Shown: one piece after another, positions 19,218 through 29,700 of the stretch
Layout of the letters: every line of letters begins with the position of its first letter
Position numbering within the stretch: the first letter of the stretch is position 1
Assembly (NCBI GenBank): GCA_965261255.1
Contig: CBDHCQ010000004.1
Span: 1 to 64,000, forward strand
DNA length: 64,000 nt
Reading direction: 5' to 3'
From: Bin80 sp965261255
GTDB lineage: Bacteria > Bacteroidota > Rhodothermia > Rhodothermales > Bin80
Position numbers and translations under genes: made by a program
The notes under the pieces: model-generated
Told to the model about the DNA's origin: nothing
The model's database searches: none
What the model saw: the letters and a program-made list of their open reading frames with translations, nothing else

Positions 19218-20579
19218 CTACTCATACTCCCATTTGAGAATCCAGGGATCGCCCGTCTCTTGTTGATATGCGCGCAGCCTACTCTGATAGTCTTCCAGAA
19301 TAGACTGATGGGCAGGATATCCGGCAAGATTATGGATTTCGTGCGGGTCGTCCACAAGATCGTACAATTCAAACCTCGGCCGCTCAAGGTAATCATTGAC
19401 AGGGCGTTTGCCGTAGTGTGTCAGTCCTCTCGAAAGTGTACCCTGCCAAGTCTCTGAGGCCCAGAGATCGGTGGCAAAGGGGTAGGGTAGGCCGTGAGCA
19501 ATATTCCAGATGAGTTTATAGCGGCGTCCACGGACTACTCGCATGGGGTAGTACATTGTGACTTCATGGAAGGTATGTGAAGCAAAGACCTCATTCCATT
19601 CCTCGGTTGAGCTTTGTGTCATTGCATTCCTGAAGCTGCGCCCGTGCATGGTGGGGGCTTCCAAGCTCACGCCTGCCAGATCCAGGAGCGTTGGCGACAG
19701 GTCGGCCCAGGTTACCATAGCATCACATACTCCAGGGGCTACGTCAGGTCGTCTAATAACACAAGGCAGACGCATACCTGGATCGTAGAGCGTAGTCTTT
19801 GCTCCAGGAAAAGCCACGCCGTTGTCTGAAATAAACACGACGACCGTATTCTCCCATGTATCCGAACTCTGAAGGAGTTCAATCAGACGCAAGAGACCGC
19901 GGTCAGCACGTTGCACGGACATATAGTAGCGCGCAAGTTCTCTTCGAGTTTCGGGCAGATCCGGTAAATAGTCAGGCACGATTACCTCGTCGGGCGATAC
20001 AGGATCACTTCCGTCTCGCACAAAGGGTCGGTGCGGTTCGCTGGTGCAGAAATACAGGAAGAAAGGACGGCCATCATCTTGATCAAAAATGGATGCGCAG
20101 GCCTCTGCGCGTTCCATAGGTGAAGTGCCAGTAGCCGTAATCTCTTCCTCAAACGCATAAACAGAAGGGGGTGCAACATGGTACTTGCCCGTTCTTACAG
20201 TGCGGTATCCTGCGCGGTGCAGAAGCGTTGGCAGCGATTGCACATGGTCAAAGGATTTGAAATGATGAAAACCATGCATGTGGCCGTACTGCCCGTTAGC
20301 ATGGTTATAGAGACCGCTCAATATGACGGATCGGCTGGCACTACAGGATGCCGTTGTGCAAAAGCCATGGGTAAATCGTGTGCCGTGTTCAGCCAGAAGG
20401 TCCAGCCCCGGCGTTTTGATCACGGGATTACCGTAACAGCCGGCATCATTGGTTCCTTGGTCGTCCACAACAACCATCACGATATTTGGTTGTTGACGGA
20501 TGGTAAATTTACTTGCCAGTATAGCGCTGGCAGATATGGTTTGAAGGAATTCCCTACGTGTGAAGTGACTGTCTTGCAT
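19218..20579 (-). CDS. Tat-exported sulfatase
   Basis: A 453-residue sulfatase of the alkaline phosphatase superfamily. It has a Tat-like leader (FTRREFLQTISASAIL), the metal-binding start NIVMVVVDDQGTNDAGCYGN and the formylglycine motif C-S-A-S-R at residue 79 (TTASCSASRSVILSG). The second metal site appears as VVFISDNGVAFPGAKTTLYD. The catalytic Cys must be converted to formylglycine by a maturase that is not in this window. It is the first gene of the minus-strand operon running down to 15920. It probably removes sulfate from a polysaccharide or glycoside before the downstream enzymes act. Confidence 0.93.
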   Translation of the reverse strand: MQDSHFTRREFLQTISASAILASKFTIRQQPNIVMVVVDDQGTNDAGCYGNPVIKTPGLDLLAEHGTRFTHGFCTTASCSASRSVILSGLYNHANGQYGHMHGFHHFKSFDHVQSLPTLLHRAGYRTVRTGKYHVAPPSVYAFEEEITATGTSPMERAEACASIFDQDDGRPFFLYFCTSEPHRPFVRDGSDPVSPDEVIVPDYLPDLPETRRELARYYMSVQRADRGLLRLIELLQSSDTWENTVVVFISDNGVAFPGAKTTLYDPGMRLPCVIRRPDVAPGVCDAMVTWADLSPTLLDLAGVSLEAPTMHGRSFRNAMTQSSTEEWNEVFASHTFHEVTMYYPMRVVRGRRYKLIWNIAHGLPYPFATDLWASETWQGTLSRGLTHYGKRPVNDYLERPRFELYDLVDDPHEIHNLAGYPAHQSILEDYQSRLRAYQQETGDPWILKWEYE

Positions 20580-20763
20580 TATTGAAAGGTTTGGTCAGAG
20601 ATTGCTAGTTTAGTGTCATACATCAAAAAATATTGAATGTGTATAGAGAGGGATACTGAAACATTATTGCATAGTAAACCGTCGAACCATATATTGGTAC
20701 GGATCTAACCCGTCGGACTGCTGCCCAGAAGGGGGTTATATCGGGGTCCGGCTGATCAAACCC

Positions 20764-20786
20764 CAAGGACGCTATACGCGTCCTTG
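20764..20786 (+). promoter_or_regulatory. Perfect hairpin just upstream of the NYN gene
   Basis: CAAGGACGC (20764-20772) pairs perfectly with GCGTCCTTG (20778-20786) around a 5-base loop. It ends about 10 bases before the AGGGGGA ribosome binding site (20795-20800) of the gene starting at 20808. It could be a terminator for antisense or upstream transcription, or a 5'-UTR element controlling the NYN gene. No run of Ts follows, only CGCTTTTA. Confidence 0.5.
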
Positions 20787-20807
20787 CGCTTTTAGGGGGA
20801 ATTTATA

Positions 20808-21443
20808 ATGGAGGTTGCAAGATTGGACAGGTCGTATTGCAGGGTTCGTGTTTTTCTGGACTACTGGAATTATGAGCTCCTAATGCGTGACGAAGACGAT
20901 GAATTTAACACTGATTGGGCAAAAATCGGTCCCTCACTTGCGGTAGCGGCGGCAAACATTGTAAAAAGTGCGAGTCCAACAGAGTTCCAAGGGTTGAATT
21001 TTTACGGATCCTATGGACCGACAGAACAAGGGCGAAAGCGTAACCAATGGGCGACAAGCCTGATCGGCACTCGTCCAGGGGTAAGCGTGCATATGGTTCC
21101 TAGGAAGAGAAAGAAAGCCCATCCAAAGTGTCCGCAGTGTTATCATATCGCGAAAACTTGTCCAGAGTGCGGTGCCGATATGCGTGGAACGGAGGAGAAG
21201 GGTGTTGATGTACGCATGGCAACAGATATGATTAAATTGGCATGGGTTGACAATTATGATGTAGCCGTGCTGGTTTCCTCAGACGCAGATTTTGTCCCTG
21301 TGGCTGAATTTCTTGAGACGAGGGGAATAAAGGTGATCCATGGGGCATTTCCTCCAAAAGGACACCATCTGAGTTCTTGTTGTTGGGGACAAATAGATCT
21401 GCCTAGGCTGCGCGAGGAGTTTCGTTTCAGGAAGGGAGAATGA
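20808..21443 (+). CDS. NYN-domain (LabA/DUF88-like) predicted ribonuclease with internal zinc ribbon
   Basis: A 211-residue NYN/PIN-like protein. The first acidic residue is in VFLDYWNYELL (Asp18, Asn21). The later acidic sites lie in KGVDVRMATDMIKLA and VLVSSDADFVPVAEF, as in RNases of this fold. Between them, near residues 108-126, a two-CxxC zinc ribbon (CPQC, then CPEC) is inserted, which is not universal in the family. Other LabA/DUF88 proteins are linked to RNA turnover or regulation. It is single and preceded by a strong RBS and a perfect hairpin. Its cellular target is unknown. Confidence 0.88.
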   Translation: MEVARLDRSYCRVRVFLDYWNYELLMRDEDDEFNTDWAKIGPSLAVAAANIVKSASPTEFQGLNFYGSYGPTEQGRKRNQWATSLIGTRPGVSVHMVPRKRKKAHPKCPQCYHIAKTCPECGADMRGTEEKGVDVRMATDMIKLAWVDNYDVAVLVSSDADFVPVAEFLETRGIKVIHGAFPPKGHHLSSCCWGQIDLPRLREEFRFRKGE

Positions 21444-21582
21444 GTTGATAGCCTATTCTCATCGTGTCATAAAACATCCGGTTTTTGGCCTTTTTTCCCA
21501 AGTCAGGAATCCTGTCAATATCTTTGTATCCGCAGGAACACCTGAAAGCGGAAATTGATAACTTGGGGAGAATTCGCGAAAA

Positions 21583-24500
21583 ATGTCTACCCCTCTTATA
21601 ACATCAAAGATGACCTTACACAAAGGAAGTATCGGCGCTGTGGTTGTGCTTGTGACATTCTGTTTACAGTGTGGATCTAATCCACCGGGGCCAATGCTTT
21701 CGATCAATGAAGGAGATCATATTGTGCTTATTGGCAACAACCTATGCTCGCGCATGATGAATTTCGGGCATTTTGAAACGGAATTGCATCAGCGGTTTCC
21801 AGAGTATAAGCTAACAATCAGGAACATGTGCGATGGAGGCAATACTCCGGGATTTCGGCCGCATCCGGGTCGTGTTTCTCCGTGGGCCTTTCCTGGAGCA
21901 GACAGCTTCTATACGGAATTGGCACAGCCTTCCAACAGTCAGGGGCATTTCGAGACGCCAGATGAGTGGTTGACGCGATTGCAGGCCGATGTGATTGTGG
22001 CTTTCTTTGGCTTCAACGAATCCTACGCAGGCCTTGAGGGAGTAGACACTTTTGAAGCAGAATTGGAGGCGTTCGTTCAGCATACGCTGTCCCAATCTTA
22101 CAACGGAGAGGGCGCGCCTGGTCTCGCACTGGTGTCTCCAATAGGCTTTGAGGATCTGTCGCATTTACTGGATGTTCCTGACGGTAAAAAGGAGAATGTT
22201 AATCTGGCGGCCTATACAGAAGCAATTCAGCGTGTGTCGCAGCGCCATGGACTCCCTTTTGCTGACCTCTTCTCCACTTCAAGAAGGTGGTATAGACGTA
22301 CTACGGAGGCGCTTACCATAGACGGTTCACAGCTCAATGAAGAAGGATATGTCTTGTTGGCAGAAAGTCTGACGGATCAGCTGTTTGGGGGTAGTCAAGT
22401 GCTTGAAGATCAGGAACGTGTCCATTTACTGGCTGCTGTGAGAGACAAGAATTGGCATTGGCACAACGATTATAAAATCCCGAATGGCGTGCACGTGTAT
22501 GGGCGTCGGTATAATCCGTTTGGGCCCGACAATTATCCGGCGGAACTGGAAAAGATTCGGCAGATGACCGCAATTCGGGATACCGCAATTTGGCGTGTTG
22601 CAGCGGGAATCACTATGGATGTGGATGCAGCCGATGCACGGACGCATGAGCTTCCTGAGGTGGTTACCAACTATGTACCGAGCAATAAAAACGGGGATCC
22701 TGCTTACCGCTATGGAGAGGAGGCCCTGGCGACCTTCACTACTGCGCCTGGATACGAGTTAGAAATATTTGCATCCGAGGTAGAGTTTCCAGACCTAGCG
22801 AATCCTGTGCAGATGTCATTTGATAACCAGGGGCGTCTTTGGGTGTCGGTGATGCCTAGTTATCCGCACTGGCGGCCGGGAGATCCGCTTCCCAACGACA
22901 AACTCCTGATCCTTGAAGACACAGATCAGGATGGAAAGGCAGACCGACAGATTGTATGGGCCGACAGTCTGCATCTTCCGGTTGGATTTGAATTCGCCCC
23001 AGAGGGTGTGTATGTAAGCCAAGGTACCAATCTTGTATTGCTCTCAGATACAGACGGGGATGATCATGCAGATACACAGCAGATCATACTGAGTGGTTTT
23101 GATGATCACGATACGCATCATGTAATCAGTGCATTTGTGGCAGATCCATCCGGTGCCATTTATATGGGGGAAGGGGTGTTTTTGCATTCAAACGTGGAGA
23201 CATCGTATGGTCCGGTTCGAGGTACGAATGGGGGATTCTATCGCTACAATCCGCAACGACGCCACCTTGAGCGCACTGCGCAACTGTCCATCCCCAACCC
23301 CTGGGGAATAGCTTTTGATGAATGGGGACAGCCTTTCTTTGCGGAAACTTCCGGTCCAGATGTACGGTGGATGTCACCTGGAACCGTGGAACCACGTTAT
23401 GGTGTGGCGACGCACAAGTCATATAACCTGATTGAGGATGCCCATCGTGTACGTCCCACTTCGGGGTTAGAATTCGTACACAGTCGACACTTCCCAGACG
23501 AAATGCAGGGGGATCTGTTGATCAACAACACGATTGGGTTCCTGGGGATGAAGCAGCACACGATGATGGATGACGGGACTGGATACATCAGTACGCATCG
23601 TCAGGATCTGGTTCAGAGTACTGATGGGAACTTCCGGCCTGTAGATATGGAGTTCGCGCCAGATGGATCGCTTTACTTTGTTGACTGGCACAACGTGCTG
23701 GTTGGTCACATGCAGCACAATGCACGTGATCCCCTGCGCGACCATGAGCATGGCCGGATCTATCGAATAACTTACCCATCAAGGCCACTGGTTGAGCCTG
23801 CTAATATAGCGGGGGCCACTATTGCAGAATTGCTTGAGAATCTGACGTTACCGGAGTATCGTACCCGTTACCGTACGCGCAGGGAACTACGGGGTCGTGA
23901 TCCCTCAGAGGTGCTGCTTCGCCTAGAAACCTGGATAGCAGATCTGGATCTGGATGACGAGGGGTACGAGCATCATCTTTTGGAGGCCCTCTGGGTAACT
24001 TGGGGATTGAATCAGGTGGATGAAGCTCTTTTGGAGCAGTTGTTGAACGCGAGGGATTTCCGGGTTCGCGCTGCTGCCGTTCGTGTACTTCGATATAATC
24101 CGCAGCTGGGAAGGCAGATAGAACTGCTTACGGAAGCAGCAGGTGATCCGCATGGTCGCGTTCGACTTGAGGTGATGGCGGCCGCTTCTTGGCTGGATCC
24201 AGAGCAAGGGTTGCCCATTGTTGAAAAGGCAAGTCAACGCACACTGGACAAGTGGAACATGAATGTTTCCGTAACGGCTATAGCTCATTTGCGAGATCAG
24301 CGTGTGCAGTCCGACCGGCCCGAAGAAGAATCACCGGACCTGGAAGGATCGGATCTGGTGCAGTACACTGCTGGCAGGGAGATTTACAGGCGCGACGGAT
24401 ATTGCAGTACTTGTCACAGGCCTGATGGCAACGGATTGCCGGCATCGGGTTTTCCTCCACTGGCCGGCACAGACTGGGTATTGGGGGATTCAGAGCGCCT

Positions 24501-24753
24501 GATCAAGCTCACATTGGATGGTCTCATAGGGCCTATGGAAGTATTGGGCGAGAGTTATCCGGGTCAGGTTCCTATGACACCATTTCGGGGTTTGCTGAGC
24601 GACGATGAGGTTGCTGCCGTGCTAACCTATGTGCGTAATGCATTCGGGAACAGTGCATCAGCAATCACTCCAGCTCAGGTAGAAGCTGTTCGTGCCAATA
24701 CAGCGACCAGACAGGGCTACTATACAGCAGACGAGCTTTTACAGAACAGATGA
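21583..24753 (+). CDS. Giant lipoprotein: SGNH-like domain, PVC-type membrane-bound dehydrogenase propeller, HEAT repeats and cytochrome c
   Basis: 1,056 residues. The N-terminus has a hydrophobic leader ending in a Cys at residue 30 (a weak lipobox); an alternative start is at 21610. Residues about 40-270 are an SGNH-hydrolase-like domain (block I IGNNLCSRM, block III FFGFNES, final DGSQLNEEGY). In block I the usual nucleophile Ser is Asn. From about 380 a PVC-type dehydrogenase propeller follows (PGYELEIFASEVEFPDLANP). HEAT-like repeats span about 745-900, and a cytochrome c domain has CSTCH near 941 with a later Met ligand (PMTPF). Such proteins are abundant in Planctomycetes and some FCB bacteria. 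The role is probably periplasmic sugar oxidation feeding electrons to heme. Its stop overlaps the following sulfatase. Confidence 0.88.
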   Translation: MSTPLITSKMTLHKGSIGAVVVLVTFCLQCGSNPPGPMLSINEGDHIVLIGNNLCSRMMNFGHFETELHQRFPEYKLTIRNMCDGGNTPGFRPHPGRVSPWAFPGADSFYTELAQPSNSQGHFETPDEWLTRLQADVIVAFFGFNESYAGLEGVDTFEAELEAFVQHTLSQSYNGEGAPGLALVSPIGFEDLSHLLDVPDGKKENVNLAAYTEAIQRVSQRHGLPFADLFSTSRRWYRRTTEALTIDGSQLNEEGYVLLAESLTDQLFGGSQVLEDQERVHLLAAVRDKNWHWHNDYKIPNGVHVYGRRYNPFGPDNYPAELEKIRQMTAIRDTAIWRVAAGITMDVDAADARTHELPEVVTNYVPSNKNGDPAYRYGEEALATFTTAPGYELEIFASEVEFPDLANPVQMSFDNQGRLWVSVMPSYPHWRPGDPLPNDKLLILEDTDQDGKADRQIVWADSLHLPVGFEFAPEGVYVSQGTNLVLLSDTDGDDHADTQQIILSGFDDHDTHHVISAFVADPSGAIYMGEGVFLHSNVETSYGPVRGTNGGFYRYNPQRRHLERTAQLSIPNPWGIAFDEWGQPFFAETSGPDVRWMSPGTVEPRYGVATHKSYNLIEDAHRVRPTSGLEFVHSRHFPDEMQGDLLINNTIGFLGMKQHTMMDDGTGYISTHRQDLVQSTDGNFRPVDMEFAPDGSLYFVDWHNVLVGHMQHNARDPLRDHEHGRIYRITYPSRPLVEPANIAGATIAELLENLTLPEYRTRYRTRRELRGRDPSEVLLRLETWIADLDLDDEGYEHHLLEALWVTWGLNQVDEALLEQLLNARDFRVRAAAVRVLRYNPQLGRQIELLTEAAGDPHGRVRLEVMAAASWLDPEQGLPIVEKASQRTLDKWNMNVSVTAIAHLRDQRVQSDRPEEESPDLEGSDLVQYTAGREIYRRDGYCSTCHRPDGNGLPASGFPPLAGTDWVLGDSERLIKLTLDGLIGPMEVLGESYPGQVPMTPFRGLLSDDEVAAVLTYVRNAFGNSASAITPAQVEAVRANTATRQGYYTADELLQNR

Positions 24754-26489
24754 GAAATTACGCGACCAGCATGCGATTCATTATTCCTGTTATCTGGGTC
24801 ATAACGATTGTTCTGGGAGGATGTCAGACATCAGATGGTCCGCAACGTCCCAATGTTATTCTTGTTATCACCGATGATCAGGGGTATGCGGATATCGGTG
24901 CGCATGGCAATCCTGCAATCAGGACGCCTGTACTTGACCGTCTGCACGACGAAAGTGTGCGTCTAACCGACTTTCATGTAGACCCAACATGCTCTCCAAC
25001 GCGCTCCGCACTCCTTACGGGACGTTATTCTACCCGGACTGGAGTTTGGCACACGATAATGGGGCGATCCCTGATGGCCCCGGAAGAAGTTACGCTGGCC
25101 GAACTGTTTGCCGACGCGGGCTATCGGACGGGAATGGTTGGTAAATGGCACCTGGGCGACAATTACCCGCTTCGTCCGCAGGATCAAGGGTTTGAAGAAG
25201 CTTTTTACCATCCGGCGGGCGGTGTTGGGCAGGGGCCTGATTATTTTGGGAATGACTATTTCGATGACACGTATGTGCGTAATGGGGTCTTGGAGGAAAC
25301 CGAAGGGTATGTGACTGATGTTTGGTTTGATGACGCTTTGCGTTTTGTGGAGGAGCACCAGGATGATCCGTTCTTTTTGTATCTGTCAACGAATGCCCCG
25401 CATGGTCCATACTTTGTGGAAGAGGAGTACGCGGCACCGTACCGTGAGATGGGATTTCCTGACGTCATGGCGCGGTTCAGTGGCATGGTAACGAACATTG
25501 ATGACAATATGGGTAGGCTGCTGACGCAGTTAGACTCTCTCGAGTTGAGTGAGAACACCATTCTCATCTTCATGACGGATAACGGTTCAGCGGAGGGCTG
25601 GGCCAACTGGCGCGGGCAGGAGGGAACATGGGAAGGCTTTAATATGGGTATGCGCCAGGGCAAGGGATCCGAGTATGATGGTGGGCATCGTGTGCCGTTC
25701 TTTTTGCGTTGGCCGGCTGCTGGTTATGTCGGATCGCGGGAGGTGGATGCCTTGACGGCTCATATTGATGTCTTGCCCACGCTGGCCGAGCTCTGTGATC
25801 TATCGGTGCCACCAGATCTGGATGGCATGAGCCTGGTACCATCGCTGGACGGAGAAGAACAGGCGGAACGTACACTGTTTGTCCATTCTCAACGCGTTCC
25901 GTATCCGATCAAATGGCGTAAGTCTGCTGTCATGACTGAACGTTGGCGGTTGGTTAACCAGGATGAGCTCTATGACATTCAGGAGGATCCGGGGCAGGAA
26001 AACAATATTGCCGAACAGTTTCCAGACGTGGTCAATGAATTGCGTACAGCATACGAGCAGTGGTGGGATCATCTTGCTCCTTCGTTTGACGGCTATGTGC
26101 GGATTGGGCTTGGGTCTGATGCGGAGAACCCGGTGGCATTGAACCCACATGACTGGCACGTAGTCAATCAATCCCAATCAGTTTGGAATCACAGGCAGGT
26201 TGAGAACGGTATGATGGGCAACGGCTATTGGGCGGTTGAGGTGGTCGAATCTGGTAGATACACTTTTGAGCTGCGTAGATGGCCCAGACACTTGGATGAA
26301 CCTCTGGAGAGTACTGAGGCGCGGATTAAGGTAGGGGACCAGGAGGCGAGCATTGGGGTTGCCGAAGATCAGACGGCAGTAATGTTTACGTTTGATCTCG
26401 CTGCGGGCCCCACCACTGTGCAGACGTGGCTTGTCCAGCCGGACGGGCAGGAACGGGGTGCCTACTTTGTGTATGCGGAGCGCGAGTGA
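24750..26489 (+). CDS. Arylsulfatase lipoprotein
   Basis: A 579-residue sulfatase with lipobox Cys25 (VLGGC). The metal-binding start is NVILVITDDQGYADIG. The active-site motif C-S-P-T-R at residue 81 (DPTCSPTRSALLTGRYSTRTG) is the formylglycine type, and the second metal site is ILIFMTDNGSAEGW. A beta-rich C-terminal 110-residue domain (YWAVEVVESGRYTFELRRWP) extends beyond the usual catalytic core and may bind substrate. The start overlaps the stop of the SGNH/cytochrome gene by four bases, so they are co-translated. Substrate unknown; a sulfated glycan is likely. Confidence 0.93.
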   Translation: MRNYATSMRFIIPVIWVITIVLGGCQTSDGPQRPNVILVITDDQGYADIGAHGNPAIRTPVLDRLHDESVRLTDFHVDPTCSPTRSALLTGRYSTRTGVWHTIMGRSLMAPEEVTLAELFADAGYRTGMVGKWHLGDNYPLRPQDQGFEEAFYHPAGGVGQGPDYFGNDYFDDTYVRNGVLEETEGYVTDVWFDDALRFVEEHQDDPFFLYLSTNAPHGPYFVEEEYAAPYREMGFPDVMARFSGMVTNIDDNMGRLLTQLDSLELSENTILIFMTDNGSAEGWANWRGQEGTWEGFNMGMRQGKGSEYDGGHRVPFFLRWPAAGYVGSREVDALTAHIDVLPTLAELCDLSVPPDLDGMSLVPSLDGEEQAERTLFVHSQRVPYPIKWRKSAVMTERWRLVNQDELYDIQEDPGQENNIAEQFPDVVNELRTAYEQWWDHLAPSFDGYVRIGLGSDAENPVALNPHDWHVVNQSQSVWNHRQVENGMMGNGYWAVEVVESGRYTFELRRWPRHLDEPLESTEARIKVGDQEASIGVAEDQTAVMFTFDLAAGPTTVQTWLVQPDGQERGAYFVYAERE

Positions 26490-26705
26490 CGGTATCTGTT
26501 TTACCGGAAACACCGCATCCTCGCAGAATCTATCTGGATGTGATTCTGAGTCACTCTGTTTAAGATATTGTGGATTTGACTGCTGAATTTGAGATATGTC
26601 CCAAGGAACCCATTCCTCGCTCTGGAACCGCCGACTTTATCAACGGGTTCGTCTGAGAATTAAAGTTGCCCCATTCTTCCTCTGAGTCTGTAGCCTTTAT
26701 GCTTG
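26490..26705. other. Spacer before the Argonaute fusion gene
   Basis: About 215 bases. A weak 5-bp hairpin (CGGTA/TACCG, 26490-26506) directly follows the sulfatase stop. A 7-bp inverted repeat (CAGAATC 26524-26530 and GATTCTG 26542-26548) lies further on. No insertion-sequence ends or clear promoter were seen. Confidence 0.35.
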
Positions 26706-29700
26706 ATGAAAGGGGTGTTACAGCTGACTTGGAAGTCACGAAAAAAGCCGATGCCTAAACCTAGGGAAGTTTACGACGATCCATCAAGCTGTCTGGAGTT
26801 TCTCACGAGAAGCTCTGATGACGAATTTGAAGATCAGCGTTTTGAACGCAAAGAAGTTGGCCGGGAGAATATTGGAGCCATCCAATCGCAGCTAAAAAGT
26901 GTGCGAGATGGGATTACCAAGACAATCTCGGCATTCGCCAACAGCAATGTAGAAGGGGGGCTGCTCGTTCTTGGTATTGCATCCGATGGCTCCATCTCCG
27001 GTATTGATCATCTCTCGGAAAATCAGAAAAACAGCCTGACCGACCTCAACTCCCTGCTCCATCATCAAGCAGCAGAAGTCAAATTGCATGGATGCAGAGA
27101 CAATTCCCGCAATGAAAAAAACATCTGCCTCATTTTTGTTCCTTACTCGAGAGCAGGTATTTGTGAAACTCGGGAGCAAAACCCTAGGGCTTGGATCAGG
27201 AGCGGAGCTCAGAACACCTTTGCAACTCAGGAGATCCGTGACCAGATAAGAACTAACAAAGGTCTGCTGGACTTTGAGAACGATCCCTGCTGCGAATTCC
27301 ATCCCGATGACATAGACGAAGGCATTCTAAGGGAATTTCGAAGCGGATTTTACCCTGAATCAACAGCAGGGTTTGAAGACAAAGCCCTTCTTTACAAAGC
27401 GGGGGCCTTAATTCGGCGGGACGGAAAATTATGGTTTAATCACGCAGGGCTCCTGTTTTTCGGGGCAAACCCACAGAGAATCCTGTCAGCATCATATATT
27501 CGCCTGCTCCGGTTTGACGTTCCTTACAGTAAGTTCCAGGATAGGGGTCTGTCGACTTTCGATCAAAAATTTACGGGTCCGCTTACAAAACAGATCCGAG
27601 ATGTCCGTACATTTTTCAGAGAATCGGCCTTCTTCAAACGCTATCAGAAGAGAAAATCCGGTGGTGGCTTCATTGAGGAGTCAGAATATCCTCTTATAGC
27701 AATTGACGAAGCAATAGTCAATTCAGTTGCCCATCGTGATTACAGGACCAGTCTTCCGATTGAATGCGAAGCGTACCAAGATGCCTTCATCGTAAAAAAC
27801 CCAGGGCGCATTCTTCAACGAGACAGGGATCTTCCAGATGAGTTTTCACTTTCCGACATAGTTCTCGACTCGAAGCCAAGAAACGCCAAATTGCTTGAGT
27901 GGCTCAAGACCATGAGAGATTCTGACGGCGCTGAATATGTTCAGGCTATAAGCGAGGGAACAAGACGGATGCTAAGGGAGATGGAAGATGTCAACCTTCC
28001 GGTACCGGAATACAGGCTGAAAACAAACGAAACCCTTCTTAGACTTGAAAACAATTTCGCTGAACGCGAGGCGGCAATTCGTGTTGCAAGCCAAATCAAA
28101 TCCACAGAATTCGCAAATCTCTTTCCGCTGAGCATCAGACGGGGGGACAGCCCTGTTTCCCATAAAGCACTCAGTGCTCATTACGGGGAATTTTCAAAGA
28201 CGCTCCGTGATGTTCTGGCGGGAAACGGTTGGTACATAGACAGGTTCAGATTCAGTCGCATAGTGGCGCACAGGCAAGGCATTCAACTTGACGTCCCTTC
28301 TGACGTCGCGGCCATACTGCGGTTTTATGCAGCCTACGAGTTTCAGATTCGGCAATATCTTGGACATTATTATCTGTGTCTTGACTACAAGTGCCAAGTA
28401 CATAACGTTCAGCGTCTTGACGTTGTCGGCAAACAATTTGAAAAAGACAAACTGGTAAACCGCCCTTGTGTCGTATATGATGCTGGGTGGAGAGAGGGGA
28501 AAATCGTGGACTTCAATTCGGAGTTAGCCAGAATTTTCTTTTTCGATACAGAATCACAACAGTGGGTTGCGGCAGATTCGGTGATACCATACTGTTCGCT
28601 TGAAATGCTGAAAATCTCTCTTCAGAAAGCAGGGATCTCGTTTGATCTCTCCCAGACCATCAGAAAATACAGCCTTGCCTCGAGGCGAGGCTCAGCCAGA
28701 GAGAGAATCGATAAGATGGAAAGCATGGCTAGTTATATTGCCGACACTCTGTTTCCAATTCAGTTCGGCAACATGCTTATTGATGTTACGGCGGAACCAT
28801 TGCGACTCGTTGAACACGGAAAGGCCACGCAGAAAACTTTTCCGGTTAGTCGATTATCTGAACCGAAAGTAATGTTCCGGGAATCTCGCTCGTCTCCCAA
28901 TGTTCGTACCGGCATTACGGAATACGGAGCCTATGATATCATGGAACGCGAAATTGAGATCATACCGGTCTGTCTTAGATCAATGGCTGACAACATGAAG
29001 GAGTTGATCAAACGTCTACAATTTGGAAAATTCAGATACCGCGGGGCTGAGCGTACATTTATGACGAGATTTTCATACTCGTCAATTGTGGGCATAGATC
29101 ATATCGAAAAAGCCGAAGCGGAAATTGGTCGGCTGCTAGAGGAACATCCAGACTGGAAAGGCAACACCGACCTAGAGCGTATTTTCTTGGTTCATGTTCC
29201 ACAACAGGGCTATGCGAGGGATGACCATACTTCTCCCTATTATAGAATCAAGCGGCTCCTGCTAGAAGACGGAGTGCCTTGCCAGATGGTTGATACTCCG
29301 ACACTCGAGAATGCTGACTGGAAGGATTTGAATTTGGCGCTTAACATCGTAGCGAAATGCGGGGTTAGGCCATGGGTGCTGCCGGACGCAATCCCTGATG
29401 CGGATTTTTTTATCGGGCTTTCATACACCCAGTCAAGAGATGGTAAGCGAATCATGGGATTCGCTAACGTCTTTAACAGTTACGGAAAATGGGAGTTCTA
29501 TTCGGGCAACACATCTTATTTTGACTTTGAGAAGCGATCTTCGCACTTGGCTCAACTTGTTAAAAAGACGCTGTCAAAGTTGAAAAATCAATTTTCTTCC
29601 ACGCCCCAGATTTCGTTTCACTACTCCGCCAAGCTGTCAGGTTCAGACCGGGATTCAATAGTGGAAGCGGCGCGCGAGGTAATACCAGGAGGAACTTTTA

